Assembly: GCA_023395255.1 (NCBI GenBank)
Contig: JAEWZN010000004.1
Span: forward strand, 1-34,493
Source of the DNA: Deferribacteres bacterium
GTDB taxonomy: Bacteria > Chrysiogenota > Deferribacteres > Deferribacterales > Geovibrionaceae
Direction: 5' to 3'
DNA: 34,493 nt
Made by a program: the position numbers and the translations under genes. The notes beneath the pieces are model-generated. The model was not told the DNA's origin, made no database searches, and was given only the letters and a program-made list of their open reading frames with translations. This document shows, piece after piece, positions 14,870-23,322 of the stretch (position 1 is its first letter; the number at the start of each line of letters is the position of its first letter).

Positions 14870-15624
14870 CCGCAGACTGCCTCGGTTATCTTCTGTGCTG
14901 TTTCGTGATCCGGCTCAAATGTGAACACCGATATGCATGAAACAGGCTTAGCGCCTATCATGGAATTGAGAAACCAGCAGTTTTCAAACTCCTCCAGATC
15001 CCACAGATGAATCTCCCGCTCCTCAACAGGGAATATTTCCCCCGCTATCTCAAGGCTTAAGCTCGGCAGACGGTTTGCGGCGGGAGTTGTGACAAACCTG
15101 TCCCCCTGCCTGAACAGAACCGCGCCTGAGGCGGCTTCAAATATCTCATTATCCTCACTTACCAGAAGCGAGTTGTCATAGCCGCCTTTTAGTGCTCTTC
15201 TCAGTGCGAGGAACTGGTGCGCCCAGTTCATGGACTTATGCCTGTTCAGGTGGGAAACCTGATGGCGGTCATGTATATTCAGCCTGTATTCACTTATGTT
15301 TGTTGTGTATTCATAGGCACTTATGTCCGTTCCGGTGCTGCCGTCAGGTTCTGTTTCAAATGCATAGATGTTGATTTTTGCCCTTTTACCCGTGAGTGAG
15401 TTGGCCTCTATCACTTCCGTCATGTGCTTTGCGTAATCCATCAGGTTAAAAACACAGCCGTATTCTTCGAGGGAGTTTCGGAGCCTGCGTAAATGTCTGT
15501 CAAGATGCCGGATCTCACTGCCGTTGTACAATATGGATTCAAAAAAGCCGAAGCCGTATCTGAAGGCGGGCAGCCCGAACCTTTCATCAGCATTTGTAAG
15601 CACACCGTTTTTCCAGATTATCAT
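14866..15624 (-). CDS. pabC: Aminodeoxychorismate lyase (class IV aminotransferase fold)
   Basis: PLP enzyme of 252 residues that converts 4-amino-4-deoxychorismate to p-aminobenzoate and pyruvate for folate. The N-terminal motif FRYGFGFFES fits the fold. The candidate PLP lysine is Lys130 in HKSMNWAH. The cofactor loop NEIFEAASGAVLF (about residues 178-190) corresponds to the family motif ExxxxNxF, with Ala-Ser-Gly in place of the common SN. The assignment over branched-chain or D-amino acid aminotransferase rests on the genes just upstream, pabB and pabA, with which it shares a 4-base ATGA overlap. It is the last gene of the operon. Confidence 0.85.
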   Translation of the reverse strand: MIIWKNGVLTNADERFGLPAFRYGFGFFESILYNGSEIRHLDRHLRRLRNSLEEYGCVFNLMDYAKHMTEVIEANSLTGKRAKINIYAFETEPDGSTGTDISAYEYTTNISEYRLNIHDRHQVSHLNRHKSMNWAHQFLALRRALKGGYDNSLLVSEDNEIFEAASGAVLFRQGDRFVTTPAANRLPSLSLEIAGEIFPVEEREIHLWDLEEFENCWFLNSMIGAKPVSCISVFTFEPDHETAQKITEAVCG

Positions 15625-16796
15625 CCGAAAACCTCCATGAATTTTTCCGCTTTGCCCATGGTTTCATGATACTCCGCAAGGGGATCGGAATCTGTAACTA
15701 TACCGCTGCCGGAATAAAAAGTGAATGTTTTTTCACCCGTGTCATACACTCCGGTTCTTATGCAGATTGAGGAGTCCATGCTGTTTTTTCCGTTTATCCT
15801 GAATATGCTTCCGCAGTATATTCCCCGCATGAACGGTTCAAGGGTGTCTATTATCTCCATGCTCCGCTTCTTCGGGCAGCCCGTTACGGAACCGCCGGGG
15901 AAGGCATCCAGCAGAAGGTCAATGACATCCGCATCCTCCCTCAGTTCTGCCGTAACATTGCCGTACATCTGGAGAAGGCTGTTGATGCGGAAGACGGATT
16001 TAAAACCGCTCACATTAACCGAGCCTGAGCGTGAGTTTATACCCACGTCATTGCGTATCATGTCTATAATCATGGCCAGTTCAGCGGATTCCTTCGGGCT
16101 CTCCGTGAGCCTGTGAGCGTCTGTCAGTCCGTCCTTGTCCGTGCGGAGTGTGCCTTTGATCGGCTGGCTGAGGATCAGCCCGTTATCCGCTTTTATGAAC
16201 CGCTCCGGCGAACTGCTGAGTATCTTGTATCTTCCGGCATCAAAATAAGCGGCAAACGAGGCGGGGGAGTCACCCGTCAGCCGGAAGAACTCATTCAGCG
16301 GCTCAAAGTGCGGATCACGGAAGGAGTGGGCAACGGCGTAATTAAGCTGATATGTGTTGCCGCTGCGTATCTCTTCCAGTGTGCGTGTGCAGCCTTGTGT
16401 GTATTCATCCCTTCCTGCGGATGAGGAAATCCTGCTGCCTTTGCTTATATGCTGAGGTTCCGGCACGGGGGGCAGGTCTTTCAGCAGGTGTACGTCCCCT
16501 TCCGTGGCGTTTTGGGTGAAGGTTATTTTGGCGGAGTATTTTTTCAGCATTCCCAAAGGGAAGAAGCGTTTCTTGGATGTTTGTACTCCTCGCAGGAGCA
16601 TGCCGAAGTCATATGAGAAAAAGCCCGCAGTCTCACCGGAGAAGGCGAAGCTCTTTATCTCATTAATATCCGTGTTTTCCTTTATTTCAAACACTGCGCA
16701 GGGCTCAATGAAGCATGTGCATTCATCACCGGAGCAGATTATATCCGTTCTGTATTTTGCCGCCAGACGGCGTATCAGCTCACTTTCCCAGCGCAT
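15621..16796 (-). CDS. pabB: Aminodeoxychorismate synthase component I
   Basis: Chorismate-utilising enzyme of 391 residues that forms 4-amino-4-deoxychorismate from chorismate with ammonia supplied by PabA. The diagnostic PIKGT motif with Lys214 identifies PabB; anthranilate synthase TrpE has Ala at this position. Other family blocks are SSPERFI, MIIDMIRNDVG, FPGGSVTGCPKKRSMEII and YSGSGIVTDSDP with E-H/E residues for Mg2+ chorismate binding. It is shorter at the N-terminus than E. coli PabB (about 450), as is common outside enterobacteria. The start overlaps the pabA end by 17 bases. Confidence 0.93.
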   Translation of the reverse strand: MRWESELIRRLAAKYRTDIICSGDECTCFIEPCAVFEIKENTDINEIKSFAFSGETAGFFSYDFGMLLRGVQTSKKRFFPLGMLKKYSAKITFTQNATEGDVHLLKDLPPVPEPQHISKGSRISSSAGRDEYTQGCTRTLEEIRSGNTYQLNYAVAHSFRDPHFEPLNEFFRLTGDSPASFAAYFDAGRYKILSSSPERFIKADNGLILSQPIKGTLRTDKDGLTDAHRLTESPKESAELAMIIDMIRNDVGINSRSGSVNVSGFKSVFRINSLLQMYGNVTAELREDADVIDLLLDAFPGGSVTGCPKKRSMEIIDTLEPFMRGIYCGSIFRINGKNSMDSSICIRTGVYDTGEKTFTFYSGSGIVTDSDPLAEYHETMGKAEKFMEVFG

Positions 16797-17304
16797 AGGC
16801 TATGAACTCCTCCCCGTTTTCCGTGAGGAATGATTCAGGGTGAAACTGAAACGCTGTGAAAGGTTTTTCTTTATGGCGTATTATCATCGGCAGTCCGTCA
16901 GAGTTGACCGATTCGGCGGAAAAGCAGTCCGCCACCCTGCCGCAGTACAGCGAGTGGTATCTGGCAACGCGGTATGAGCCGCTCCGCCATTGTATGACAT
17001 CCGTTTTGCCGTGAACGGGCACAGGGGCGCGCAGGGTTGAGCCGCCGTGGACTTCGTTCAGTATCTGCATTCCGAGGCATATCCCCGTAACGGGGAGCGA
17101 GATGTTTTTTATGAACGAATAAAGCGGGTATTCCGCAGGGCAGCCGGGGCCGGGGGAAATGAACAGATGATCCGCTTCCATGGCTTTTACGGGTGTAAGC
17201 TCCGTCCAGTGCATAACGGCAGGCTTGAAGCCCGAAACCCGGAACACCAGATGGGCAAGATTATGTGTAAAGCTGTCGCTGTTGTCGGATATTATTATTC
17301 TCAT
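16780..17304 (-). CDS. pabA: Aminodeoxychorismate synthase glutamine amidotransferase
   Basis: Class I glutamine amidotransferase of 174 residues that supplies ammonia to PabB. The oxyanion strand FISPGPGCP is at about 48-56. The nucleophile Cys76 is in GICLGMQIL. The late FQFHPESFLTENG carries the catalytic His and Glu. It is slightly shorter than typical PabA/TrpG (about 190). Because its partner is PabB rather than TrpE, I call it PabA, though such subunits can serve both enzymes. It is the first gene of the pabA-pabB-pabC operon and divergent from a TrpX-like importer. Confidence 0.9.
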   Translation of the reverse strand: MRIIISDNSDSFTHNLAHLVFRVSGFKPAVMHWTELTPVKAMEADHLFISPGPGCPAEYPLYSFIKNISLPVTGICLGMQILNEVHGGSTLRAPVPVHGKTDVIQWRSGSYRVARYHSLYCGRVADCFSAESVNSDGLPMIIRHKEKPFTAFQFHPESFLTENGEEFIAYALGK

Positions 17305-17340
17305 TGCTGAAATAAATGAACGATATTACCGCAAAAATCA

Positions 17341-17382
17341 ATATTTTCCGCACATCGCAGGTTTGTTCTTGATATTTTCCGC
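17341..17382. promoter_or_regulatory. Pair of 11-bp direct repeats in the pabA / importer divergent promoter region
   Basis: ATATTTTCCGC occurs at 17341-17351 and again at 17372-17382, 31 bp apart (about three helical turns). The second copy overlaps the putative -35 element of the importer promoter. This is a candidate regulator-binding arrangement. Confidence 0.45.
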
Positions 17383-17396
17383 CCCCGCTGTAAAAT
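17369..17396 (+). promoter_or_regulatory. Sigma-70-like promoter of the TrpXYZ-type importer
   Basis: TTGATA (17369-17374), a 16-base spacer, then TAAAAT (17391-17396), ending 37 bases before the start codon at 17434. Both hexamers differ from consensus by one base. Confidence 0.6.
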
Positions 17397-17433
17397 TTCA
17401 GTTTCCGGCACAATTCATATTGAGGGTTTTAAA

Positions 17434-18396
17434 ATGAAAAAGATGCTCGTCACACTCCTTGCCGTAATCTGCGCGGCTTCCGCTTATGCGGCTCCCGTTA
17501 AGGTGGGTATTTCCCAGATAGTGGAACACCCCGCGCTTGACGCAACAAGAAAAGGTATAATAGATGCTGTAACCGCATGCGGCTACGCTGAGGGCAAAGA
17601 CATTGTTTACGATGTTCAGATAGCTCAGGGCAATGTTGCAACAGCCAACCAGATCGCGAAAAAGTTTGTGGGCGATAAAAACAACCTCGTAATAGGCATA
17701 GCCACACCCAACTCTCAGTCGCTGAAACAGGTTGTGGAGAAATCAGGGCTCAGCATACCCGTTATCTTCTCCGCAGTTACAGACCCCGTGGGCGCCAAGC
17801 TTGTTAAATCAATAGAAAAACCCGGCGGGAACATCACCGGCGTTTCCGACCTCACTCCTGTTAAGGCTCAGCTTGAGGTTTTCAAAGAGTTCGGGCTCAA
17901 GGTTAAAAATGTCGGCATACTCTACAACCCCGGCGAACAGAACAGCCGCGCTCTTGTTGACCTCGCAAAGGCGGCTTCCAAAGAGCTCGGCATAAACATA
18001 ATTGATGCCACAGTGACCAACTCCGGCGGTGTCTACATGGCTGCCAAGTCTCTCGTAGGCAGGGCTGACGCTATGTATGTCCCCACTGACAACACTGTTG
18101 TTTCCGCACTGGAATCAGCGGTTCAGGTCGCATATGAGGCGAACATTCCGCTCATCATGGGCGATACCGACTCAGTGGTAAGGGGAGCACTCGCCGCGAA
18201 AGGTTTCAACTACTACAAGCACGGCGTTCAGACAGGCAAAATTGTCTGCCGTGTGCTTAAAGGCGAAAAGGCGGAAAATATCCCCGTTCAGTTCCAGAAC
18301 GAGCTTGAGTTCTATGTGAACCTCAAAGCGGCTAAGGAAATGGGTGTCAGTGTCCCCGAAGCAGTAATAAAATCAGCAGACAAGGTTATCGAATGA
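17434..18396 (+). CDS. ABC transporter substrate-binding protein, TrpX/COG2984 family
   Basis: Periplasmic binding protein of 320 residues. The signal peptide is at 1-19 (cut after AYA), the mature protein begins APVKVGISQIVEHPALD, and the fold is that of ABC_sub_bind family proteins: VIGIATPNSQSL, VIFSAVTDPVGAKLV, GGNITGVSDLTPVKAQLEVF, ADAMYVPTDNTVVSALE and a Gly/Asp-rich MGDTDSVVRGALA motif. Characterised relatives bind tryptophan or other aromatic or small amino-acid-like ligands. The ligand here is not decidable from sequence, but divergence from the pab operon makes an aromatic compound worth considering. It overlaps the permease start by 4 bases. Confidence 0.88.
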   Translation: MKKMLVTLLAVICAASAYAAPVKVGISQIVEHPALDATRKGIIDAVTACGYAEGKDIVYDVQIAQGNVATANQIAKKFVGDKNNLVIGIATPNSQSLKQVVEKSGLSIPVIFSAVTDPVGAKLVKSIEKPGGNITGVSDLTPVKAQLEVFKEFGLKVKNVGILYNPGEQNSRALVDLAKAASKELGINIIDATVTNSGGVYMAAKSLVGRADAMYVPTDNTVVSALESAVQVAYEANIPLIMGDTDSVVRGALAAKGFNYYKHGVQTGKIVCRVLKGEKAENIPVQFQNELEFYVNLKAAKEMGVSVPEAVIKSADKVIE

Positions 18397-19286
18397 GTTT
18401 ATACGCGTTTTTCGGCGCGGTTGAACAGGGACTTCTGTTCTCTATAATGGCTCTGGGGGTGTTCATCACCTTCAGAGCCCTTGACTTTCCGGATCTCTCC
18501 GTGGACGGCACGTTCCCCATGGGGGCGGCAATTTCCGCGATCCTGATTTTCAACGGCGTTAACCCATGGATTACAATAGCAATAGCCGTAGCGGGCGGCA
18601 TGGCGGCGGGAGCAGTCACCGCCATACTCAACACACGGCTTAAAATACTCAATCTCCTTGCGGGGATTCTCACTATGATTGCCCTGTATTCGGTTAACCT
18701 GCGCATTATGGGTATGCCGAACGTTCCCCTTCTGGGGTTTGACACTGTGTTCACCTCTCTGGAAAACACAGGTATTCCCGCTTATATGGCAAATGTCATT
18801 ATTCTGGGTACTGTGGCTGTTCTCACAGGCGCATTTCTCATATGGTTTTTCCATACCGAGGTAGGGCTTGCTCTCCGCGCCACAGGGGACAACATGAAGA
18901 TGGTGAAGGCTCAGGGAGCCAGCACAAACAGGATGATACTCATAGGTGTTGCCCTCTCTAACGGCCTTGTTGCCCTTGCGGGTGCTCTCGCCGCGCAGGT
19001 GCAGGGTTTTGCCGATGTCAGCATGGGGATCGGAACCATAGTGGCGGGGCTTGCATCTGTTATTCTCGGTGAGGCGCTCATAAGCTCTTTGGGTGTTTTC
19101 CGCGCTGTTATCGGTGTTATAATCGGCTCCATAGCCTACAGACTGGCGATCGCAGTTGCCCTTACCGTGAATATAGGCGGCGTGAGCCTTTCTCCCAGTG
19201 ATCTCAACCTCATTACCGCAGTCCTCGTTGTCGTGGCTCTGATGTTCCCCGGACTCAGAAGCAAGATAGGGGCGGTGGGCAAATGA
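18393..19286 (+). CDS. ABC transporter permease, TrpY/COG4120 family
   Basis: Inner-membrane permease of 297 residues with eight or so hydrophobic stretches, of the LivH-like branched-chain fold. N-terminal membrane residues AVEQGLLFSIMALGVFITFR lead into DFPDLSVDGTFPMGAA, a motif typical of this permease type. Late segments VALSNGLVALAGALAAQVQGFAD and GLASVILGEALI give the ATPase-contact region. It uses ATGA overlaps with both neighbours (18393 with the binding protein, 19283 with the ATPase), so the three genes form a tightly coupled operon. Confidence 0.9.
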   Translation: MSLYAFFGAVEQGLLFSIMALGVFITFRALDFPDLSVDGTFPMGAAISAILIFNGVNPWITIAIAVAGGMAAGAVTAILNTRLKILNLLAGILTMIALYSVNLRIMGMPNVPLLGFDTVFTSLENTGIPAYMANVIILGTVAVLTGAFLIWFFHTEVGLALRATGDNMKMVKAQGASTNRMILIGVALSNGLVALAGALAAQVQGFADVSMGIGTIVAGLASVILGEALISSLGVFRAVIGVIIGSIAYRLAIAVALTVNIGGVSLSPSDLNLITAVLVVVALMFPGLRSKIGAVGK

Positions 19287-20071
19287 TAAAGATAGATAAT
19301 GTAAAAAAGGTCTTCAACAGAGGCACGGTTAACGAAAACTGGGCTGTGAAGGGCGTTTCGGTTGATATAAAACAGGGAAGCTTCGTCACAGTAATCGGCG
19401 GAAACGGTTCCGGCAAATCCACTCTGCTTAACCTTGTTGCGGGCTACCTCAAACCTGATGAAGGCAGAATACTCATTGACGATGAAGACGTTTCAAACGT
19501 CACGGACTATAAAAGAGCATCATACATCGGCATAGTTTTTCAGGATCCCCTCAGCGGCACAGCCAAATCGCTGAGCATTGAGGAGAACCTCGCCATAGCC
19601 ATGAAGCGCGGACAGAAGCGCATGTTCGGCATGGGCGTGAAGAGCCGCGACAGAGAGTTTTACCGTGAACAGCTCCGCATGCTTGACTTGGGTCTGGAAA
19701 ACAGGCTTAAGGATAAGGCAGGGCTGCTCTCCGGCGGTCAGCGCCAGGCGCTTACGCTGCTTATGGCTACCCTTGTGAAGCCGAAGATCCTTCTTCTGGA
19801 TGAACACACGGCGGCACTTGACCCTAAAACCGCGGATAAAATACTCAAACTCACTGTTAAGTTGGTGAGCGAGAACAACCTCACCGCCATGATGGTTACG
19901 CACAACATGAAGCAGGCTCTCAGTCTCGGTGAGCGTACTGTTATGATGCAGCTTGGGAAAAAGGTGCTTGATGTGGACGGGGAGGAGAGAAGTAAGCTTA
20001 CCGTTACCGATCTTCTCGAACTCTTCAGCCGCGAACTGGGCGACGAAGCCTACGACGCGGGTATGCTGTAA
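19283..20071 (+). CDS. ABC transporter ATP-binding protein, TrpZ/COG1101 family
   Basis: ATPase of 262 residues for the importer. Walker A is GGNGSGKST (about residues 39-47), the Q-loop is VFQDPLSGTAKSLSIEENL, the signature is LSGGQRQAL (about 150-158), Walker B is LLLDEHTAALDP (about 172-183), and the switch His is in VTHNMKQAL. Walker B has His where most ABC proteins have Pro (DEHTAALD); this substitution is common in this subfamily. It is the last gene of the operon. A hairpin (20087-20106) and a repeat element follow directly. Confidence 0.92.
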   Translation: MIKIDNVKKVFNRGTVNENWAVKGVSVDIKQGSFVTVIGGNGSGKSTLLNLVAGYLKPDEGRILIDDEDVSNVTDYKRASYIGIVFQDPLSGTAKSLSIEENLAIAMKRGQKRMFGMGVKSRDREFYREQLRMLDLGLENRLKDKAGLLSGGQRQALTLLMATLVKPKILLLDEHTAALDPKTADKILKLTVKLVSENNLTAMMVTHNMKQALSLGERTVMMQLGKKVLDVDGEERSKLTVTDLLELFSRELGDEAYDAGML

Positions 20072-20086
20072 GGATATAAACTGACA

Positions 20087-20106
20087 GGCTCCCAAGGATG
20101 GGAGCC
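20087..20106 (+). terminator. Hairpin after the TrpXYZ-type operon
   Basis: GGCTCCC (20087-20093) pairs with GGGAGCC (20100-20106) around a 6-base loop, 15 bases after the ATPase stop. No T-run follows, so it is a weak intrinsic terminator at best. It may be part of the repeat element just downstream. Confidence 0.5.
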
Positions 20107-20114
20107 CGCCGCGC

Positions 20115-20172
20115 GCAGCGAAGGCAGGTTTACCCTGCCGCGAGCGTGTACATCAATCAGGCAGGAGCTTCC
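20115..20172 (+). repeat. Two-hairpin dispersed element, copy 3
   Basis: Shares with copies 1 and 2 the AGCGAAGG entry and GCGAGCGTGTAC linker. Hairpin 1 is GGCAGG (20123-20128) with CCTGCC (20134-20139). Again the stem bases differ from the other copies but pairing is kept. The second hairpin seems degenerate. The element fills the gap between the ATPase gene and the convergent diguanylate cyclase gene. Confidence 0.65.
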
Positions 20173-20173
20173 A

Positions 20174-21715
20174 TCATACTCCCTGAAAGCAGTTTTTCTT
20201 TTTCTTGGCCTCGTAAAGCGCTTTGTCAGCTTCCAGAAGCAGTTTTTCCTTTGTATCTCCGTTTTCGGGAATCATTGAGCAAAGACCAATGCTCACAGTG
20301 AGAATCTTATCCCTGAAAGCTGCCGCATGCGGTACAGCAGCGTCCCGAACCGCATTCAGAATATCTTCGGCTATCTTGCCTGAACCTGTCAAATCTGTAT
20401 CGGGGAGAAGGATTATGAACTCCTCTCCGCCGTATCTGGCTATTATGTCAGTATTTCTTTTAAGGGCGGATTTTATTATCTCTGCCATACGGGTTATGCA
20501 TTTGTCCCCGGCGCTGTAGCCGTAGTCATCGTTGTATAGTTTGAAGTCGTCAAGATCAACGATCAAAAGACCGAGGGGGCGTTTAATTCTTTTGGCCAGA
20601 TTCCATTCGTAAAGGAATATTTCATCAAAGAACCTTCTGTTGGCTATGCCTGTGAGCTTGTCAGTCTTTGAAATTTCCGTGAGGTTCTTCTCCATGGAGT
20701 CATTCTTTTCAGCTATTTTTCTTAAAGAGGAGTCTGTGATGCGGAGTTCCACAGGCATATAAAATGACTTCTCTTTTATAATGTTTTTGCCTTCGGCTGC
20801 TTTTGAGGAGAATACAGCCAGCCTTTCCGCCGGTTTTATCACCAGCCTCCTCATGGCGTATATGGCGGCAATGAACAGGATAAGGGATATGGCTCCGTAA
20901 GCGGCAGCGGAAATCAGCATAATGCGGTTAATGTCCGTATTAACTGTTCTTTTTACATGGAAAAACAGGCTCAGCAGCGGTTTTCCGCTGAGTTCCTTGA
21001 GGGTGAGGCTTATTTTTGCGGTGCTCGGTGAAAGCAGTTCGACAGAGCTTATGCTGTTTACTCCTTCTTTAACATACACTGATGATGAGGTAATATTAAC
21101 TCTGGATGTCCCGCTCTCAAACCCGTAGCCCGAATAAAGCTCTGTGAGAAACTCCTTATCCAGCACATGCCCCATGAATACGAAGCCCATTGCCGGCTGC
21201 TCCGGGCTGGCTGTTTTTACCGGACTCACGCTCAGCATAACGGGTCTGCCCGCTGAGGGCATGCTGAGTATCATGAATTTTCTGTTGCTGAACGCCAGTT
21301 TTTCTATCTCGCTTTTATTTTTGCGGATAACGCGTACAAGCTCCTCTGCGTACTCCCCGCAGTCCTCTGTGTATGATGAATGATATTCCGAGTAGTCCCT
21401 GAGCAGGAAGATGATGAACTGGGTTCCGATCTGGCTGAACACCGTGTCTGAAAATCCGGTGTTTACGAACAGCGGGTTTCTGCCTGTGAGAAACTCATAG
21501 GTCTCCTCCCTGCTGCCCCAGTCCGCGGTGAAGGAGTTATAGTAGCTGCCTTTCTGCTCGATTATCCCTGCCAGAAGGCCTGCTGTGTCGGCGTAGCTTC
21601 TCAGTTCGGAATCAGCGGAAACCGAGTGAACAAGCCGGAACGGAATAAACAGAAAAAAAACCGGTAAAACCGTAACAAAAACAAGCACTGCCGTAATAAT
21701 GCTTTTCAGACGCAT
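20174..21715 (-). CDS. Membrane-bound diguanylate cyclase
   Basis: Makes cyclic di-GMP from GTP, 513 residues from the chosen start. Membrane span 1 lies near residues 5-24. A periplasmic sensor of about 230 residues follows, then span 2 at about 258-285 and a HAMP-like linker (RRLVIKPAERLAVF). The GGDEF domain contains DKLTGIANRRFFDE and the active site YGGEEF near residues 427-432. An inhibitory I-site RxxD (RNTD) precedes it by five residues, so product inhibition is expected. A longer frame opens at 21739. I prefer ATG 21715 because GGAG lies 7 bases upstream and none precedes the earlier ATG. The sensor is of the Cache-like type by layout only; the ligand is unknown. Confidence 0.9.
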   Translation of the reverse strand: MRLKSIITAVLVFVTVLPVFFLFIPFRLVHSVSADSELRSYADTAGLLAGIIEQKGSYYNSFTADWGSREETYEFLTGRNPLFVNTGFSDTVFSQIGTQFIIFLLRDYSEYHSSYTEDCGEYAEELVRVIRKNKSEIEKLAFSNRKFMILSMPSAGRPVMLSVSPVKTASPEQPAMGFVFMGHVLDKEFLTELYSGYGFESGTSRVNITSSSVYVKEGVNSISSVELLSPSTAKISLTLKELSGKPLLSLFFHVKRTVNTDINRIMLISAAAYGAISLILFIAAIYAMRRLVIKPAERLAVFSSKAAEGKNIIKEKSFYMPVELRITDSSLRKIAEKNDSMEKNLTEISKTDKLTGIANRRFFDEIFLYEWNLAKRIKRPLGLLIVDLDDFKLYNDDYGYSAGDKCITRMAEIIKSALKRNTDIIARYGGEEFIILLPDTDLTGSGKIAEDILNAVRDAAVPHAAAFRDKILTVSIGLCSMIPENGDTKEKLLLEADKALYEAKKKKNCFQGV

Positions 21716-21798
21716 TGTGTATCTCCGAATTACAGACATACTACATGAAAAAAAACGGTTTTTAAATTCAATTTACTGAATAGGGGAGAAAGAAAACT

Positions 21799-21827
21799 TT
21801 GAAGTTTTTATTCATAAATATTATTCT
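21799..21827 (+). promoter_or_regulatory. Sigma-70-like promoter of the MFS gene
   Basis: TTGAAG (21799-21804), a 17-base spacer and TATTCT (21822-21827) lie 67 bases before the start of the MFS gene, in the divergent gap with the diguanylate cyclase. Confidence 0.4.
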
Positions 21828-21893
21828 GAGCAGTTGCCCGCTTCGGACAGTTCCGCGGCAGGCGTTATTTTCTCTTAAGAGGGGCGTATTTCC

Positions 21894-23201
21894 TTGAAAG
21901 GCACTTTCCGTTCACTTCGTGTTTTTAATTATAAAGTCTGGGCATACGGTGCGTTTGTGTCCAATATCGGCACATGGATGCAGCGCGTGGGGCAGGACTG
22001 GCTGGTGCTTACCGAGCTTACTGACAACAACGCCACTGCTGTGGGCATTGTTATGGCGCTCCAGTTCAGCCCTCAGCTTCTCCTGCTGCCTGTCAACGGG
22101 TTTGCAGTTGACCATTTCGACAGGCGCAGGCTGCTTATTGCCACTCAGGCGGCCATGGCTGCTCTGGCGCTGGGGCTTGGGATTCTTGTGGTAACTGATC
22201 TGGTCAGACTTTGGCATGTTTACATATTCGCGTTTCTTCTCGGCTGCGTGACAGCCTTTGACACTCCGGCGCGGCAGACCTTTGTCTCCGAACTGGTGTC
22301 AGAGGAGGAACTTTCAAATGCCGTTGCCCTTAACTCCACCTCCTTTAACGCCGCAAGGATGATAGGCCCCGCCGTGGCGGGTTTTCTTATCGCCTCAATA
22401 GGTTCCGGGTGGGTGTTTCTCATGAATGCAGCCACATTCTGCGCTGTGCTCTTCTCTTTGAGCATAATCAGGAAAAGTGAGCTCAGGGAAAGCGTCAGGG
22501 CGGATTATGTTAAGGGCAGCCTTCTGGGGGGCATATCATACATACGCAACAGGCCTGATCTCAAAACCCTTATGCTGATGTTTTTTCTCATAGGTACATT
22601 CGGGCTTAACTTCCCCATCTTCATTTCCTCTATGGCGGTGATGGTGTTTCATTCCGATGCGCATGAATACGGCATACTCACATCTATGATGGCTGTCGGG
22701 TCTGTGGCGGGGGCTCTGCTTTCCGCACGGCGGGAGCGGCCTAGGATAAGTTTTCTGATGGCCGGAAGCTTTGTTTTCGGTCTGGGGTTTGTTGTTGCCG
22801 CCGTGATGCCGCATTTCCTGCTTTTCGGCGTAGCTCTGGGACTCATAGGCATAGCGGCGCAGACGTTTACCACCACGGCAAACAGCACTGTGCAGCTTAC
22901 CACCGAGCCAGCCATGCGGGGAAGGGTGATGGCAATAGTTTTTGCCCTTGCCTGGGGCGGAACACCCCTCGGCGCGCCTCTGGTGGGGTGGATTGCAGAT
23001 AATTTCGGCCCCCGTGCGGCTATGTCGGTGGGAGCGTTTTCCGGTTTTTCAGCCACTGCTGTCTGCTTGTATTATCTTATCAGACACAGAGGCCTCCGTT
23101 TCAGTTTTAAATCCGGCAGGTTCGCTTATATTATAAACAAGCCGGAGTATTCGCCTGAGAAAGCTGCCCGGAAAGGGGAAAGCAGAAGGGGAAGTCACTG
23201 A
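21894..23201 (+). CDS. MFS transporter, EntS-like (MFS_3) family
   Basis: Inner-membrane exporter of 435 residues with about 12 membrane spans. The N-terminus NIGTWMQRVGQDWLVLTEL is the signature of the MFS_3/EntS group. The loop 2-3 motif reads NGFAVDHFDRRRLL (about residues 67-80), and FDTPARQTFVSELV and LNSTSFNAARMIGPAVAGF are conserved blocks. The substrate is not known; characterised members export siderophores or other small molecules. The start is a TTG with AGAGGGG 8 bases upstream; no better start is in frame. The C-terminal ~35 residues are polar and basic. Confidence 0.85.
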   Translation: MKGTFRSLRVFNYKVWAYGAFVSNIGTWMQRVGQDWLVLTELTDNNATAVGIVMALQFSPQLLLLPVNGFAVDHFDRRRLLIATQAAMAALALGLGILVVTDLVRLWHVYIFAFLLGCVTAFDTPARQTFVSELVSEEELSNAVALNSTSFNAARMIGPAVAGFLIASIGSGWVFLMNAATFCAVLFSLSIIRKSELRESVRADYVKGSLLGGISYIRNRPDLKTLMLMFFLIGTFGLNFPIFISSMAVMVFHSDAHEYGILTSMMAVGSVAGALLSARRERPRISFLMAGSFVFGLGFVVAAVMPHFLLFGVALGLIGIAAQTFTTTANSTVQLTTEPAMRGRVMAIVFALAWGGTPLGAPLVGWIADNFGPRAAMSVGAFSGFSATAVCLYYLIRHRGLRFSFKSGRFAYIINKPEYSPEKAARKGESRRGSH

Positions 23202-23261
23202 ACCCTGCTGGTTGCGGTGTTCTATTTTCTGCCGGGATTAAATTTCCTGTTGTACAGGTAA

Positions 23262-23290
23262 ACTGAATTTGGTAAAACTGGACTGAATTT
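23262..23290 (+). promoter_or_regulatory. 9-bp direct repeats upstream of the acyl-CoA synthetase gene
   Basis: ACTGAATTT occurs at 23262-23270 and 23282-23290 with a 20-bp period, and GGTAAAACTG-like blocks alternate with it. The pair lies 33-61 bases before the start codon, within the expected promoter. It is a candidate operator; no regulator is encoded next to it. Confidence 0.35.
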
Positions 23291-23322
23291 ATTGGGTTAC
23301 CCCCTTTCACAGGAGATTTATA

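Noticed and set aside
18399..18854. 151-codon and similar minus-strand frames opposite the importer genes
   Set aside because: They are shadows of the high-confidence permease and ATPase genes and lack signals of their own.
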